The notes: generated from the letters alone by a model not told the origin. 64,000 bases of DNA from Pomacea canaliculata (GCF_003073045.1 NC_037597.1:1488190-1552189), one strand, 5' to 3'; positions 24,566-36,900 are shown, numbered from the stretch's first letter. Program-made: numbers and translations.

Positions 24566-24592
24566 TGTTGTTGTTGTTGTTGCTGTTGTAGC
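24566..24592. repeat. (TTG)n microsatellite
   Basis: Seven or so TTG units with one TGC interruption, in the RRP36 3' flank. Confidence 0.9.
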
Positions 24593-24747
24593 AGTGCTGC
24601 TTAATTTTGTATATTTAGCCTACATGTATTATCTGAGGATGTGGACATGTTGATGGCTTTCTTCATAGTGGTAGATGGTTCCATAGCCTAGTGACTGAAG
24701 AGGCAGTAAACTGTACCATAATCTTTCCACCACATTTTACCTTTCCT

Positions 24748-24753
24748 AATAAA
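24748..24753 (+). promoter_or_regulatory. Candidate RRP36 polyadenylation signal
   Basis: The first canonical AATAAA after the RRP36 stop lies here, about 390 nt downstream. Transcript evidence would be needed to confirm its use. Confidence 0.4.
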
Positions 24754-24809
24754 TCAGGTACCCATATGTTGGCTGGGCAAAGGAAATTTTAATTGCAGGC
24801 CTTACTTAA

Positions 24810-25041
24810 CCCTTATAGCACGATGATCCATGATTGTGGATTGCTGGGGAAACTCCGGGAAGGCAATTTTCATTACTTTTATTGCAAAGTTCAAGCTTTC
24901 TTCTTGCCAAAAATGTATAGGTTTCTTGATCTAATGTTTACCTGAGAGCAGCAATAATAAAAAAACAAACATCAGCCAATGTCATCTTCACTTATTAGCC
25001 AATCTTTGTAATACTTATACTTTTATGCCATGCTAAGAGGG
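24810..25041 (-). mobile_element. piggyBac-type MITE, copy B (inverted relative to copy A)
   Basis: A 232-bp element flanked by TTAA at 24806-24809 and 25042-25045, with CCCTTATAGCA at the left end and TGCTAAGAGGG at the right. Its reverse complement aligns along its length with copy A (5431-5668), sharing the AAGTATAA..TATTACAAAGA, TTTTTTATTATTGCTG and AGCTTGAACTTTGCAATAAA blocks. The middle and last quarter have diverged. It has no coding capacity. Confidence 0.8.
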
Positions 25042-25045
25042 TTAA

Positions 25046-26094
25046 ACCAGCTTTGAAGTCCAGCACACTAACTCCTAGCTACCAAGTCTGAAAGCATGTG
25101 AGATCCTGCCCCATGCTTACATGTACATGAAGAAAATTGATGTAAAGTACTTACAAAAGCTTATGCACGTTTGCTTCTCTGCTTGGACTTGTAGTCCTGC
25201 TACAGGAGGACACCATTGTAAAGAATTTGTGGTCAGGTCATTTCAGAAAGTAGCACCTGTGCTAAAGTATGCATAGTCTGGAGCAGCATTCTGCCTGCAT
25301 CTTAATAACAATTAAACCTTTGATGCCCACCATCCTTACCCACTCTTCTCACCATTTCATCTTCCTCCTTTTAGTCCTTTGGCTCATTTATCCAGTTTCT
25401 CCTCATGTGCAGTCTCTTTGTAATGAATTTCTGTACATTATAAGACTAGTTTATCGTCATTAGGCTCAGTCTCCTGTCAAAGGAAAAAAGCCAACAAAGA
25501 GCTATGTAGTGGTGCCCAGACAGTAGTGAGGGTGGAGATTCAAAACATTCCTGCTAGGTACAGTACTTAACTTTCCAACACACGGCTGCCGGAGTTTTAG
25601 GTTCCGGACTGGTATAACAGCTGGATGACTTTAGTCCTTAAGCTTGTTTTCATGCGTAAATGCTGGTGCTTATACAGAAGCACATACACCAAATGACGCG
25701 CAACCAGACATTCAACAGGTGAGTTTGGGATCAAAAGTAGGGGTATTTTGTGACAAGCATATAAAATTCTCAACGTAATTATAAAAGCAGGGCTTTCTCA
25801 GCAAATGAGTACTTTATAAAGAATTTGAAAGGAAGCCAACTAAGGTCTTCGACAGAAACAGGTGCCTCGCTAGCGATCCCACTTAATCCGACATCGCCGT
25901 CAAAATTCAAGCTGCATAATCGATTTACCTACCCTTGCCCGGCTACCCTTACTTTTGGGGTTTCTTCAAACAATACGTTTTTTTTTAAAAATTTTCTTCA
26001 AACGAAAAAATGTTAGATAAAATATTTTTGAAAACCGTAGTTTCCCCTATCTGGTTTCCTTGTCTTGAATTTATGTTTTCATCAGCTCATTCGG
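25046..26094. other. Intergenic region between RRP36 and the next promoter
   Basis: No convincing coding exon. The frames at 25269-25463 and 25825-26016 lack domain character. Composition shifts from AT-rich to a more mixed sequence after about 25550, which may mark the start of upstream promoter sequence. Confidence 0.4.
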
Positions 26095-26229
26095 GGTACT
26101 TCCGGTGTGTAGTTGACGACTGGGACAGAGCAGCCGACAGGTCGAAACGTCAAAAATTTCCGGTAATTGAATGGGATACCTTAGAGGTGGTGATGCGAAC
26201 TGTGATTTGAACAAAACGTACAATATACA
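26095..26229 (+). promoter_or_regulatory. Candidate promoter and 5' UTR of the distal first exon of the CEP170-like gene
   Basis: GGGGTACTTCCGGTGTGTAG at 26093-26112 repeats the ETS-type core seen before RRP36 (ACTTCCGGTGTG). The following 120 nt is moderately GC-rich and leads into an ATG with an in-frame upstream TGA at 26203. The arrangement resembles a TATA-less housekeeping promoter. Confidence 0.45.
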
Positions 26230-26253
26230 ATGATGGAGGATGGAAAGGATGAG
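26230..26253 (+). CDS. Candidate alternative first coding exon 1a of the CEP170-like gene
   Basis: It reads MMEDGKDE and then meets a strong donor, GAG|GTATGT, at 26253/26254. The 24-nt length ends in phase 0, the same phase as the start of the FHA exon at 41453, so direct joining would give MMEDGKDE-EPEDRAHV. An in-frame stop lies upstream (26203-26205), so the ATG opens a frame rather than continuing one. No other plus-strand gene begins before the CEP170-like exons, which makes this the most likely partner. The splice of about 15 kb is inferred; the exon could instead belong to an unrecognised small gene or a non-coding RNA. Confidence 0.4.
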
Positions 26254-27559
26254 GTATGTAGCTCTCTACGTAGTTTAATGCATATTTCTTGTTACATGGC
26301 GTTTTTTGTGATCTTCGTTTGCGAGAGGGTTGACAGTCTCTTTGCAGCAGACGACACACAAAAACAGGTTGACTCATCGGGTGAGCAAGATGCGATGACC
26401 CATCACAATTCGTAATCGACTAGGATTGATATTTCATACTAATTTAAAAGAAATTTAGAAAGCACAGTACAAATAAATAAAAATAGTTTGTAAACATTCA
26501 CTTGAACAAAGAATCGTTTATGTTTCAGTGCCACAGATTAATTAATGTTATTCTATAGGAGAAACTGTTTTAAAAAATGAATGTTAAAAATTAGCACGGA
26601 AGAACAAGTTTTAAACTTGTGATTGTAAAGATAGGAAAATGTATTCATTGCTTTATTTGTTGTTAATTTTTGGTTAAAAGCAGCTAGTGTTGTTGGTTGG
26701 AAAATTATTTTTGTAGACATGAATATACTATAATTTCTTATGCATACATTCTCATTGAAAATATATTATTCAAAGGGAAGAATATGAGCAAGATTAATAC
26801 TTAAAACTGTAGACTGCGAAAACTAACACAGGAATCACAGTTCATCCACATTTTATAATTTTATCACATCCTTTTAACTTACACTGCAGATTATTATCTA
26901 CCTGTATGCTGTCTGCACCCTGTTTTCTCCCCCCTCATTCTCTTTAAATCTTGAGGTGCTTTTAAAAATTTCTTCAAAACCTATTTTTGCTTTTAGCTTT
27001 GAGAAATTGCCACTTAATAGTATCTAATTCAAATATTTTGAAAAAGTATTTTAGTGTTTCCGTAACTTTGAAAAATATTTTAATAATTTACAAATCTTTT
27101 GGTAGATTTGGTCTCAGTTGTACAATTTATTACCCTGTTTATGTAAAATTTCGTTCAGTAATATAAATATATGAATTTAAAAGAAAAGTTCTGCATGATA
27201 TATATTTCATAGCTACCCCCCAACCCCCACATTGTTAAAATTTATTTCACATTCAGCTAATTTTGTAATCATAGTATGCATTTAGGTGCTTTTAAAATAG
27301 TTTCAAAATGTTAGCAGATATAGTTATGTTGACTTTTCTTTATCACCTACAATCAGGATTATATATATGGTTGCACTTCTTTTGTGCATCTATTTTCAAT
27401 ATTTAAACATATTGTGATAGTGGAAAAAAATTGTGGTAGTATATATGCTTAGAGCAGAATGCTGCTAGGGATGTTGCAGGTTTTAAAAAACCCAGTGATA
27501 TAATTGGTGAAGATGTTTACAAAGTGTTTTCTTTTTGTGTGTGGATAATATTTCAGTGG
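26254..27559 (+). other. AT-rich intronic or intergenic stretch
   Basis: No exon, repeat or RNA gene recognised in about 1.3 kb of A/T-rich sequence. Confidence 0.5.
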
Positions 27560-27700
27560 TTAAAGAGCTGGGGGGAAGGGGCAGGGCTTCCCTAAAAAAA
27601 GATACTGATGAGTCAAGAATGTGAACATCATTCACTGTCAGCCTGAAGTACCCCCCCCCCACACACAAATAAAAAGTAGAGCATCTTCCTATGCTATTGT
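27560..27700 (+). repeat. Dispersed repeat, second copy of the 15.07-15.35 kb element (without SINE)
   Basis: 'aaaaaaagatactgatgagt' with 'caagaatgtgaacatca' at 27594-27630, followed by 'gagcatcttcctatgc' at 27680-27695, matches the two halves of the repeat at 15070-15345. In place of the SINE found there it has a C run and a short ACACAC stretch. Confidence 0.5.
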
Positions 27701-27919
27701 ATTTATGCTTGAGTGTGTATGTGTGTCACCTGCACTCTACAGTGCCTTTCAGACGAGGAAAATAACTAAATAAAAACGACAACAATTTAAATTTTAAAGT
27801 AAATATAATTTGAAGAAAAAGAAACACAAAGCAAATCCAAAGTTTCCAACCCACAGTCCGAACACAGCTTCTTCCACTGTTTCAAAATATCCAATGTTCC
27901 TTCTGACGATGCAGTTCCC

Positions 27920-28015
27920 CCATGAAGTCTCCACTTGAAATTAACACAATAGTCTCCCTTGAAATTAATACAAAGTCTCCACTTGTAATAGCTGAAACTC
28001 CTCCACTTGAATTAT
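27920..28015 (+). repeat. Imperfect short tandem repeat ('gtctcc..cttgaaatta')
   Basis: The unit 'agtctccacttgaaattaa' and close variants (tctcccttgaaattaat, tctccacttgtaatag, cctccacttgaattat) recur about four times at 26-32 bp spacing. It may be part of a larger element that includes the duplicated block at 28.3 kb. Confidence 0.6.
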
Positions 28016-28311
28016 CATGATAGGCGACGAACCCCAGGCAGATTACGATGAACGAAAGAAGAACAAATAAAACAGAAAAAAAACAAAAAAACCTGGAGAA
28101 AAAAAATAAACAGTCTTTAGACAAATGGCAAGTTCAAAACCTAATTCTCCCCACTTCTCAAACCAATACCTACTTTTTTAACTATCTATATCCATAAAAT
28201 ATACACATATATATCATACTCATCCAATACAGAAAGTTCCCCATTCTTCAAACATTAAAACACAGACTCACCAAAAATAAACACATGCAATGTTCAAACG
28301 ATACAAAATCG

Positions 28312-28447
28312 CACTCAGTCCAGTCAGGACTAAAACTCCAAGTCTGTTCAAGACTTGTTACAAAAATTCCTCGATACAAATCTGTCAGGATTTACACACA
28401 GTCCAGTCAGGACTAAAACGCCCAGTCGGTTCAGGACTTGTTACAAA
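28312..28447 (+). repeat. Direct duplication of a ~52-bp block, period ~84 bp
   Basis: The block opening 'cagtccagtcaggactaaaa' and ending 'gacttgttacaaa' occurs at 28312-28364 and again at 28396-28447, with a few substitutions. Each unit also carries internal AGTCC/GGACT complementarity, so it could fold. It could belong to a transposon end or a small satellite. Confidence 0.7.
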
Positions 28448-28799
28448 CAAAACGTCCGCTCCCAGTAGGTCCTGGATGTTTTAGATAAAGGAAGGGAATG
28501 AAAAGTACACTTTTAAAGCACAGATCACAGTCCAGTAACTATATAGCAAAAAGGGATGTATTAGCATCTCAATAACGATACTAGCAAAGCTTAGCCGTTA
28601 TTATTCGTATGAATACAGTCGGGACTGTTGTCTTCCGAGTCTGTCGGTTTGTGAAGTCAGCATTTTTTCCCAAAAATGTTAAACAGCTTGGAGTATCAAC
28701 TCCATACCTCGTGCGTTTATGAGTTAGGATGATTTGGCTTTTTACTGACGGTAATGACAAAGCGTCATCGCTATTCTGCAGGGAAGCCCCCAATATCTA

Positions 28800-29476
28800 G
28801 AGTATTCACTGCGGGGCGGGCGGGGCGAGCTGTTTACCTGTTCCTCTCACCTTGCACGCGACAGGCCCAGTGACGCCGTAACAGGACGCGCGTGTCGGTA
28901 CCTTGCAGTATCCGTGAGGACAACATCGCGCCAGTGTCTTCATCCACGGTCAGTGAACACGAACATTCATCAGTGCCTTGCATGGTTACCACCGCGCGTT
29001 GTAGCTAGAGCAGTGCTAAAGCGGATGAGCAGGCTACCCTATATATCCTCTGGCCAATTCGCACCGATCAGTTCGAAACTGTGTACTGTTATTCTTCATT
29101 CCTCAGACAGGCATACGGAATAGAACATGGATAGAACTCGAATATCGTGTGGCATGGGTGATCGTTGTCTCTTTCTCTCACACACACAGACCGTAACTCC
29201 GTAAGCTAAAAACAGTTTTGGAACGATTGCGGCCTGAGAACTGTTGTATTATATTTGTCATCTGTACACTTGGATCAAGTTTCAAGCGAGAAAATTTCAG
29301 CATGAAATGGACAGAAGTGTCTAGTAGTTCATAAGTTTACTCTGCGGATAACATGATGTAAATAACGTAGAGCAGACAAGTGGGGCTAGCGATATCAGGC
29401 GCGCAGGATCGGCTACTGTGCGAGGTGCAGCGATCGGCCGGCAGTCCCCATATAGCAGTGGGACTGAGGAGTTACC
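28800..29476 (+). promoter_or_regulatory. CpG-rich putative promoter and 5' UTR for alternative first exon 1b
   Basis: Sequence here is far more CpG-rich than the flanks. It includes a GC-box cluster at 28811-28830 (GGGGCGGGCGGGGCG) and several further CGCG steps to 28920. The leader continues, with an in-frame TGA at 29525 minus 60 (29465-29467), to the ATG at 29477. A GC-box-bearing CpG island immediately before a phase-matched coding exon suggests an alternative promoter. The frame at 28914-29123 inside it has no domain character and is not called. Confidence 0.45.
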
Positions 29477-29542
29477 ATGACACGAGCAGGCAAGAGACGC
29501 ACTGTGAAGCCAGATCTTCAACAGATGCTCATCAGTTCCACG
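29477..29542 (+). CDS. Candidate alternative first coding exon 1b of the CEP170-like gene
   Basis: The exon has an ATG in good context (GTTACCATGA) and encodes 22 residues, beginning MTRAGKRRTVKPD and ending LISST. It meets the donor ACG|GTATGC at 29542/29543. It ends in phase 0 and so could join the FHA exon at 41453. The peptide is basic, unlike the acidic exon 1a product. An upstream in-frame TGA (29465-29467) bounds the frame. The join is inferred; no sequence in the window proves that this exon and the CEP170-like body share a transcript. Confidence 0.42.
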
Positions 29543-32500
29543 GTATGCAAGTCTGATTTGTAATGTAACTGAAACAGCTTAAGCAAAACAAAACATTCTT
29601 TAAAGTTTTTCGTGTATAGCAACCCAACTGTTTGCTGGGATAGCTACACCTAAAAAAAAAAAAAAAGTAAAAGGTCACCTGAATTTTTCTACGTGCTTTC
29701 CATTGGGGACTTAAACCAATCTCTATCAGATTTACCTATTGTAATCGGTATACCCTGTTACTTTTCACATCTTCTCCTCTCTGTTCTTTCATGTTCCTGG
29801 CAATTTTCACTGTGGATAAGTGTTTGTAATATTGCTGATTGTGGGGCCACAAGAATTTTGTATATGGCAAAGTTTTATAAATTTTATCATCTGTGTCTAG
29901 TAATTTTCATAGTGACAAAATTTTTGTCATCTGAATCATCAGGATAATGATATTCATGGTAGAAGACATTCTTGATAATAGGTATGCCTGTCAAGCATTG
30001 ATTTTGCACCCACATAAAAATGTCAGGAATGCTATACTGAATAGATGCTATATTGATCCATCTCATATATAGTGAGTCACTGAACCAGCTCATTTATACC
30101 AAAAAGGACAGAAAACCTAGTGTAAGATATGGCTAAAGCTGAATCATTCCTGATCCAGTAGTGACTTTTTAAGTGAGTGAAACATGACATGCATATATGT
30201 TTTAACAAGATTCATCATGCTTCATTATTTGCTAAGAGAATGTGCTAGAAGATTTTTGCCAGGGTTGGCCATTTTGGTGAGGATGAAAAACTGACACAAC
30301 AAGATTTTCTTGGCTATCCAGCAATGTGACTTTGTGAAGGATTCTCTTAATTGTTGAGGTGTCTGTACAAGAGGTAATAGATTTCTTGTGTACACAAAGA
30401 AAATGCTGAAAGTTCAGATGTCAGAGGTCAGCTGTGAAGAGTGTTTGCACTGGAACTCTCACCAATGGCTGTACAAGTAGAGTGAAGGGAAGAAATCTTT
30501 CATCTTAGAAAGCATAGCACATACTAACGGTTTCACATAATCTTGTAGAAATGCACAATTTTCCATATTTCATGTTGTTGAAAGGTCACAGTTTATTATT
30601 TGAATGTTTCAGCTTAAAGTTCAAAATATGTATATTTGCCATTTTGATATATATATATGTGTTGGTCAGATCAGTGGGACTGAAGCAAGTTGTTGATTCT
30701 TAACTGAATGCAGTCAATGTATTAGAATTGAAGCTTGGATTTTACAGACAGTGAAAATTACATGGAGATTATTGGTCTTTTCATTTTTGACCTCTTTGTG
30801 ACAGTGGCAGTAAGTTGTAAGGTGCATTTTTGTTGAAAGGCAAAAAGGTTGCTTTTAAAAGACTAGTTATCAACTACCAGTTAAGTTGGTTCAGCCATTT
30901 GGTGGGAACTAAAGCTTCACATGAAAACTTAAATAAAACTATTTAAAGAATATGTTCATTTAAAGAGGACGTTTTGTGTGTGGAGGCCACCATCTGTAAG
31001 TCACTGTTGGGAAGGTAGTTCTGACCAGAATGAATGTTTTGTAAAGTCCTCTCTAAACAACAAATACTGTAGAAATCACGTTGGCCCATCACACAGCAAG
31101 CATAAACATGGGATGGCAAAGGGTAACCTTGAGCAAGAGATTTTGGTGGGGCGTTGATGACAAAGACCGCTCCAGGCAAATATTGATCTTCGACCCTGTG
31201 CAGAACGGTTTTTGCTCCTTGTTTTTCTTACCTGCTGTATGGTCGAAATGCACAGGTAGTATATTTTTATGGGAAAATACAGAAATATCCATTATTCAGA
31301 AAGTTACCTTTTAACTGTCTTGCTATCTGCTGCATTTTGAAAATTTAACACGCTTTGATGTTCGAGAAAGTAATAGAGATGGTGGGATCAGTAGACTGCT
31401 TGGTAAGACAGCTGGCGATTTGGGCGTTGTCGCTTGTCTGACGGGTATTGGGCTCACCTATTCTAGTTCATGTGCCGTTAACAGTGGATTCTGATTATCC
31501 CACCCGCACCCATCCCTCACATATTAACTGCTATCAGGCGTTATGTATTGTCAACGCTTGTTGCCTCCTGTTGAATTTTCTCTTCTTGCACCTTAGCTTG
31601 GCGCACGCACGCGCGCACGCACACAGAGATGACAGCCGTTATTCTGTACACTTTGACGCCATGTTACATTTTTAAATAATAAGTAGCGTTAGGAGATTTC
31701 GCTGTGTTGGTAACGTGAAGTTGACGTTCACTGTACGTCGTTCACTGTTTACCGTACACTTACCGTCTTTCACGCTGCACGGCCTAGCAATTGTCAACCT
31801 GTCACAACGCTGGGCGCTCTCACTACGACTTCGCAATTGTACTCGTCAAATGTTACGGGCTTGCAATATCTACACTGTGGTAATCCCAGTTGATAGAAAC
31901 ACCGTGGTGTGGGTCATGGGAGCGGTCCTAGGAGCAGCCGCGTCATAATGGTGGCCGCGAGTAATGGACAAAAAAAAGAGATACTAGTGTCTGGTATAAA
32001 GCAGCACTCATTGCTCACTGTTGTCCAAGTTTCTAAGCAAAGTCACAGCACAATATCCAACTTATGAATAAGTATACACGTGCATTTTGTATGCATTCGT
32101 CATCCTCATTCTTTAATCTGAGCTTTTTTTTTAAAAGATCAGCGTGAAACTTTTCATAGGCTTTAATTTATCTTTGCTAACAAATTTTAGTTGGTCAGTT
32201 CTACAAAATAAAATTATGATGACTGATGTGATATTATGTTCCCTAACTATTGAATAAGCCTCGTACTTGTGTGGCAACGGTGAAAATGTCCAAGTGCACG
32301 CACTGTTCAATGAGATTACCGATTCTAGAGGCTTGAATCGATGTTGTCACAGAACTGGCTGTGACGGAACAACGGTGTTTATTCAGACCACTGGGGTAGT
32401 CACATATTTCTGTCAGCCTGCGATTCTTGAAACTCTTTTAGGGTTTTGGGTGATCGTTTTGTAGGTCGCCTGTCACGCAGAACATGGTGTGTGCGCAATA

Positions 32501-33677
32501 CCAAGGAAACTGGAATATGGACAAGTTCATTGGCATTAGGAAATGAGTTTAGTCAGCTTCACAACCTTCTTCTTGACGTATATTCTACTTGTTTTCCTGT
32601 TCTCTCAGTCCTCGGGCTTCAGAATTGACCCTTGTTTGTTCACCATTTGTCTTGAGTCAGGTTTAATTTATATTATATATATTATATCTTTTATTAACTA
32701 CAACGCAATAGTTGTCATCATGTGTTTTGTCTTATTCTTCGCTGTCCGCAAACGCGAAGATCAGTTTTATCTCCCTTTTAACTTTACAAGCAATGAAAAC
32801 AAGCAAACAGCGTCTTGTAATGAGACAAGTCCATGAAAGATCAGACAAGAGGACGCCATGAAGAATGTGGTAGTTCTCAAACAATTGTCAGATCACACGG
32901 TCATTAACTCTCACACTACAGTGTCCTTGTGAAGCAGGTGAAGACATCTTTTGTACACTGAAACTTTTATTTCAGTGCAAATGATGATAGGAAAACCTGA
33001 AAGGGAGGCAAAATGGGTCGGTTTGTGTGCATGTTTTTTTCTTTTCTTGATGGTCACTTTTTACCTTTGCCAAGGCAGAACACCTATTTACCCAACGTTT
33101 GGGCTATCAGGGAGAAAGACTGAAGCTTTCTGACAATGAAGGCTAGCCTTTGTTTGGTCTGTCAAGTGCGGCAAATCTGCATATGGTCTGCTTGAGAAGG
33201 TAGCTGGCAGAGCTTCGTGTGCGACAACACCAGGCAGCTCTGTCAAGTGCTGTCGCCCTGCCTGCTTTACATGGCGGGCAGGTCCCGGCGTTTGCAGAAA
33301 GCGTCTGTCGACTTCATTGTTGTGCTGAGTGAATGTGTGTGATGCCTCGTAGATACTTTCTTAGTAAGATCAATTTCCTACCGACTTTTTATAACCGGAT
33401 ATTGCGCCCTGCATTGAAGCATTCATTTGGCAATCTAGTGACAGCTGACAGCGATTTCATTTTCTTGTTCACTTGTATGGTAGTGTGTCAGTTGTAAGAG
33501 TTGGAGAACCGGGGAGGTATAATGATATCAGAGCACAAAGCAGCACAAGCCAGGTTCATTTTATGTAATGGGAACTCCGCTTAGCTAGAGCTACTTTTGG
33601 TGGTAATGTTTGCGATTAATTAAATTGTATTCTTCTTTTGTCGTTATAGTTGTTGACACGTTGCGGTCGAATATCAT

Positions 33678-33678
<1 letters not shown>
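29543..33678 (+). other. Long stretch without a recognised exon
   Basis: About 4.1 kb, probably intronic to the CEP170-like gene. The open frames (29693-29947, 30943-31314, 32446-32836 and others) overlap on both strands and show no domain character. A GCGCACGCAC/CA-type run lies at 31600-31625. Sequence from about 31400 on is less AT-rich than the first half. Confidence 0.45.

Positions 33679-33712
<34 letters not shown>
33679..33712. repeat. (TCA)n microsatellite
   Basis: Eleven near-perfect CAT/TCA units. Confidence 0.95.
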
Positions 33713-33714
<2 letters not shown>

Positions 33715-36084
33715 TCAAAGACCAGTTAGTTTCTCTTCGCAATCACAGCTTTCTTTGTATATCTTTATTTTCCACAGTTTAATAGCATTAAAAATTATAC
33801 CCAAGTTTCCATGTTTACAACACCTGTTATTGCAGACGATAACATGTTCATGTTAGTAGACGAGTCCAATGGCCTACATATCTATGTTACACCATCTTTG
33901 ACTTTTATCACGAATTAAGGAAGAGTTCAAACCCTGTCATTGGATACTTCTTTAACTGAGTAAAATTCATTAAACACAGTACTTAGATGGACTGGTTAAG
34001 ACTCCTTTGGTCACAATACTTGAACTGACTTGCTGAGCTAAAAGTTGAACGCAATACTTCGACCGACTTGCTAAGCTGCTTACATCGACTCCTTACAATC
34101 CTACACAGTAGGCGGCGTGCATAGCAAGACATCAGTGGAGCTCCGTCTCATTCTAATGTGTATTTTTAAACATCACACAGAGTGTGCGAGAATTGTCGTA
34201 GGTTTCGACCTGTTGTGCAACTTTTCCCCGTCTGTTGACATTGTTGCAGTAAGGCAGCATTATGAAATAGCTACGCCTGTTGTCTTTGCTAGGAGGTTCA
34301 CTTGTTGGACCAAGGATACAATGAGGGATGCCCCCATAAAGACTGGGTAAGACGCGAAGAACGGTTATCGCTGTCTGCAGCTGTGTATTAGTGAACATTT
34401 CAATGGATTGACATGATGACAAGATTGTGCTAACAAATCTTAGTGCCTTGTTTTCTCTCCGGGATTTAAAACATCGCTGTTATAAAAAGCAGTTCACTGG
34501 TGTGTGAGAGAGAAGGAAAGATTTGTGATACGCCTTGTGTTCGTGTTAACACATCACACGTGTATCGATGGTGATTCACTCTTGGATTGACAGCTTTTAT
34601 TACCGCGTTTTTTTATTTTCTATTTGAGGCATAACATTCGTCGTAAAATGACTTTTAAAAACCGCGTGGCTTTTAACCTGTTCAGACGAGATGCGAAGAT
34701 CAGGGAGTATACAACTTTGGCTGCTTTCAAGTATGCCTTTGATGTTTCTTGCTGGCCATGCTGGGAGCGAAGCGGTAGGCTGTCATATCCTTGTCGAATA
34801 ATGTTAAGGCCATCTTTCATCTTGCACTTGCCTGTGCTAGGAGGTCACGTGCTTGGTGTCGTAAGAGCTTGCGGACTTGCCGCTCCTGTCAGGGTTACAC
34901 AGGTCAATCGTCAGTCAACAGACGCTGACACTTTCACCCAAGCTGCCCCCCTCCCCACCTCCCACGCCCCAAGAGAGTCGCTTTATTGCAAGTATACTTA
35001 ATCACGATATAACGGTCTAATGGATTGATCCTTACAGTTGTTTATAGTCCATATATAATGCGGTATATAAACATATCTTTGTGTCAACAAGTTCAGAATA
35101 TTATATGTGCTAGACACTTAGAAGACCCTTGTTATGATACGTGTGTATGCTAAGAGTTTGTATGATATTATTCGAAAACTTGAAGTTAACAGATTTATTA
35201 TCAAAATTCAAATTAAAAGTTGAGAGCGATAAGGTCATCTGCCATGTGCAGCAGCAAATACACATAACCCTGGGACATATTTCGAAGAACAAATCGGGTC
35301 CAGACAATAGAGCGCCTTTTCCATAGCATCTCACAGGAATACCTACTTTAACATCATCGTTGTCTTGTATCCACTGTGTTCATAGTGAAGCTAAACGAGT
35401 TTTAGCGGCCTTTACTTCATATGGAACAAGAACTAACCTAACAAGAACTGACTTTCTGGTCTTACCCGGCATTCTGTCTTTGGGTCGTCGTCCCGCTGCT
35501 GAATTTTTCTTCACTGTCCTGATGGAGGAGCAGGCTGGAGAACCTGTGTATAGCATTTTTCTCCCGTGTCACTAAGTAGAATTTAAACTGAATGGGGTTT
35601 TAATCGCTTTACTTTGAGGATACATGGTTGTCCATTCATATTTTCTATTCAATGGGAAGGAATGGTTGGCAAATTCGGTCTAAAGAACATCAATGACAAG
35701 GGCCTAAGGCTCTAGGGTTCGCTACGGAACTAAACATCGCACTCCAACTCTACAAAGAGTCGAGGATGGCAGCTGAGCTCTTACCGAGATGTTTCGATTC
35801 ACTACCAGCTCGATTGTGTACTGCATGCTCTGGAATACTTGGATAGCAAAGGTATCACACAAGGCTAGCCATGTTTTAATATCAACTAGCGGACAGGTGT
35901 GTCTCATTGGCCTCCACAGCACTCTCTCCACAGTCGTAGGCTTTTTAACAGTCTATAACTACCCCAACATGCTGGTGGTTGCCTCCAGTATTTCAGTCCG
36001 GAAATACTTGAACATATCTTGGCTATTTTTCAGTGACTGTAAAACTAACCCATGATCTTATTGCTAGAAGTCGGCTATTTTTCA
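33713..36084 (+). other. Stretch without a recognised gene
   Basis: No supported exon. The frame at 34624-35001 (125 codons) starts in good register but has no recognised domain, and its possible donors are not phase 0, so it does not fit the alternative-first-exon pattern. Otherwise mixed-composition intronic sequence. Confidence 0.4.
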
Positions 36085-36203
36085 GTAATCGTTTTTGAGA
36101 CCAGCATCCACTATTATTATGTTTGTGTGCTTTTCTTTTTAGTAAAGCGCTTTGAGCCCACCTTTAATGGCGGGGAAAATCGCTATATAAATAAACATAT
36201 TGC
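36085..36203 (+). repeat. LINE 3'-tail repeat (copy 2)
   Basis: 'gaccagcatccactattatt' then 'aagcgctttgagcccacctt' and 'cgctatataaataaa' reproduce the tail at 15478-15600. It is the intact-looking form of the CR1/L2-type ending. It abuts a different LINE fragment to the right. Confidence 0.65.
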
Positions 36204-36900
36204 TATTACATGATTGCGATGAGCCGTTTCAAATCCAAAATAAAGCCAAGGCATATCCAGGCGCGGGCATAGGCAGCAACCACAACCTTGTTTTAACAAG
36301 CCTGAAACTGGAGCTGAAGTCCAAACACCGAAACACAACCCCCGAATTCGCTTTGACTTGGAAAAGCTGCGAGACCCAAACGTTGAAGAAATCTTCCAGT
36401 TTCAGGCTGCATGCAGATTAGCCGCCATGATCGGCTATGATAAAGATACCGTGGCTGGAAACACCAGAGGGGTGCTACTCCCATCAGCCGAAGATGTGCT
36501 AGGGAGGCAAAAGAATAACGACTCTGGGCCACAAACCTTGTTATAGATTATGTGATCAGTGGAGGGCCTTGAAGGGAAGGAGAGAAAGAGCACCACCGGA
36601 GCAGTTACCGAGTACATGAAGGTGAATCCCAACGTTATAAAAGGGATAAAGGCAGTTGAGAAAACTGGATTGGAGATCAATAATGTGTAAGACATATGAG
36701 AGAATGGCTTGGGGTGATAACAAAAATACCTATCACCTACTGAAAACCCTTACCTAGTCATGTAGGCAAAACACATCAATCATGGAAGACATCAGTGGTC
36801 ATCTTACAGTAAGCAAGGGTGCACCTAACCGACGGTCTGAATAATTCAAAGACATGTACACCTGCCAGCTGGTGACAGATCCAAACGAGAAATTTGAAAA
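36204..36900 (+). mobile_element. LINE ORF2 endonuclease-to-RT linker remnant
   Basis: Joined frames give KAKAYPGAGIGSNHNLVLTS, where SxHNL is the end of the apurinic endonuclease domain (SDHNLV). FDLEKLRDPNVEEIFQFQA and a SAEDVLGRQKNN block follow, the linker before RT motif 0. Downstream stops and frameshifts mark decay. It belongs to the same broad endonuclease/RT LINE type as the fragments at 10.75-12.2 kb but covers an earlier part of ORF2. Confidence 0.75.

Noticed and set aside
29887-31314. Minus-strand frames (29.9-31.3 kb) suspected to be a decayed piggyBac transposase
   Set aside because: The acidic 'DDSDD' run is at the wrong end for that strand, and no catalytic block could be lined up. 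Left uncalled.
31385-31500. Stretch resembling a degenerate tRNA-like SINE head
   Set aside because: Neither an A box nor a B box at proper spacing could be defended.
34624-35001. 125-codon frame considered as another alternative first exon
   Set aside because: Possible donors (TTCAA|GTATGC, AGCG|GTAGGC) are not phase 0 and so could not join 41453. No domain.
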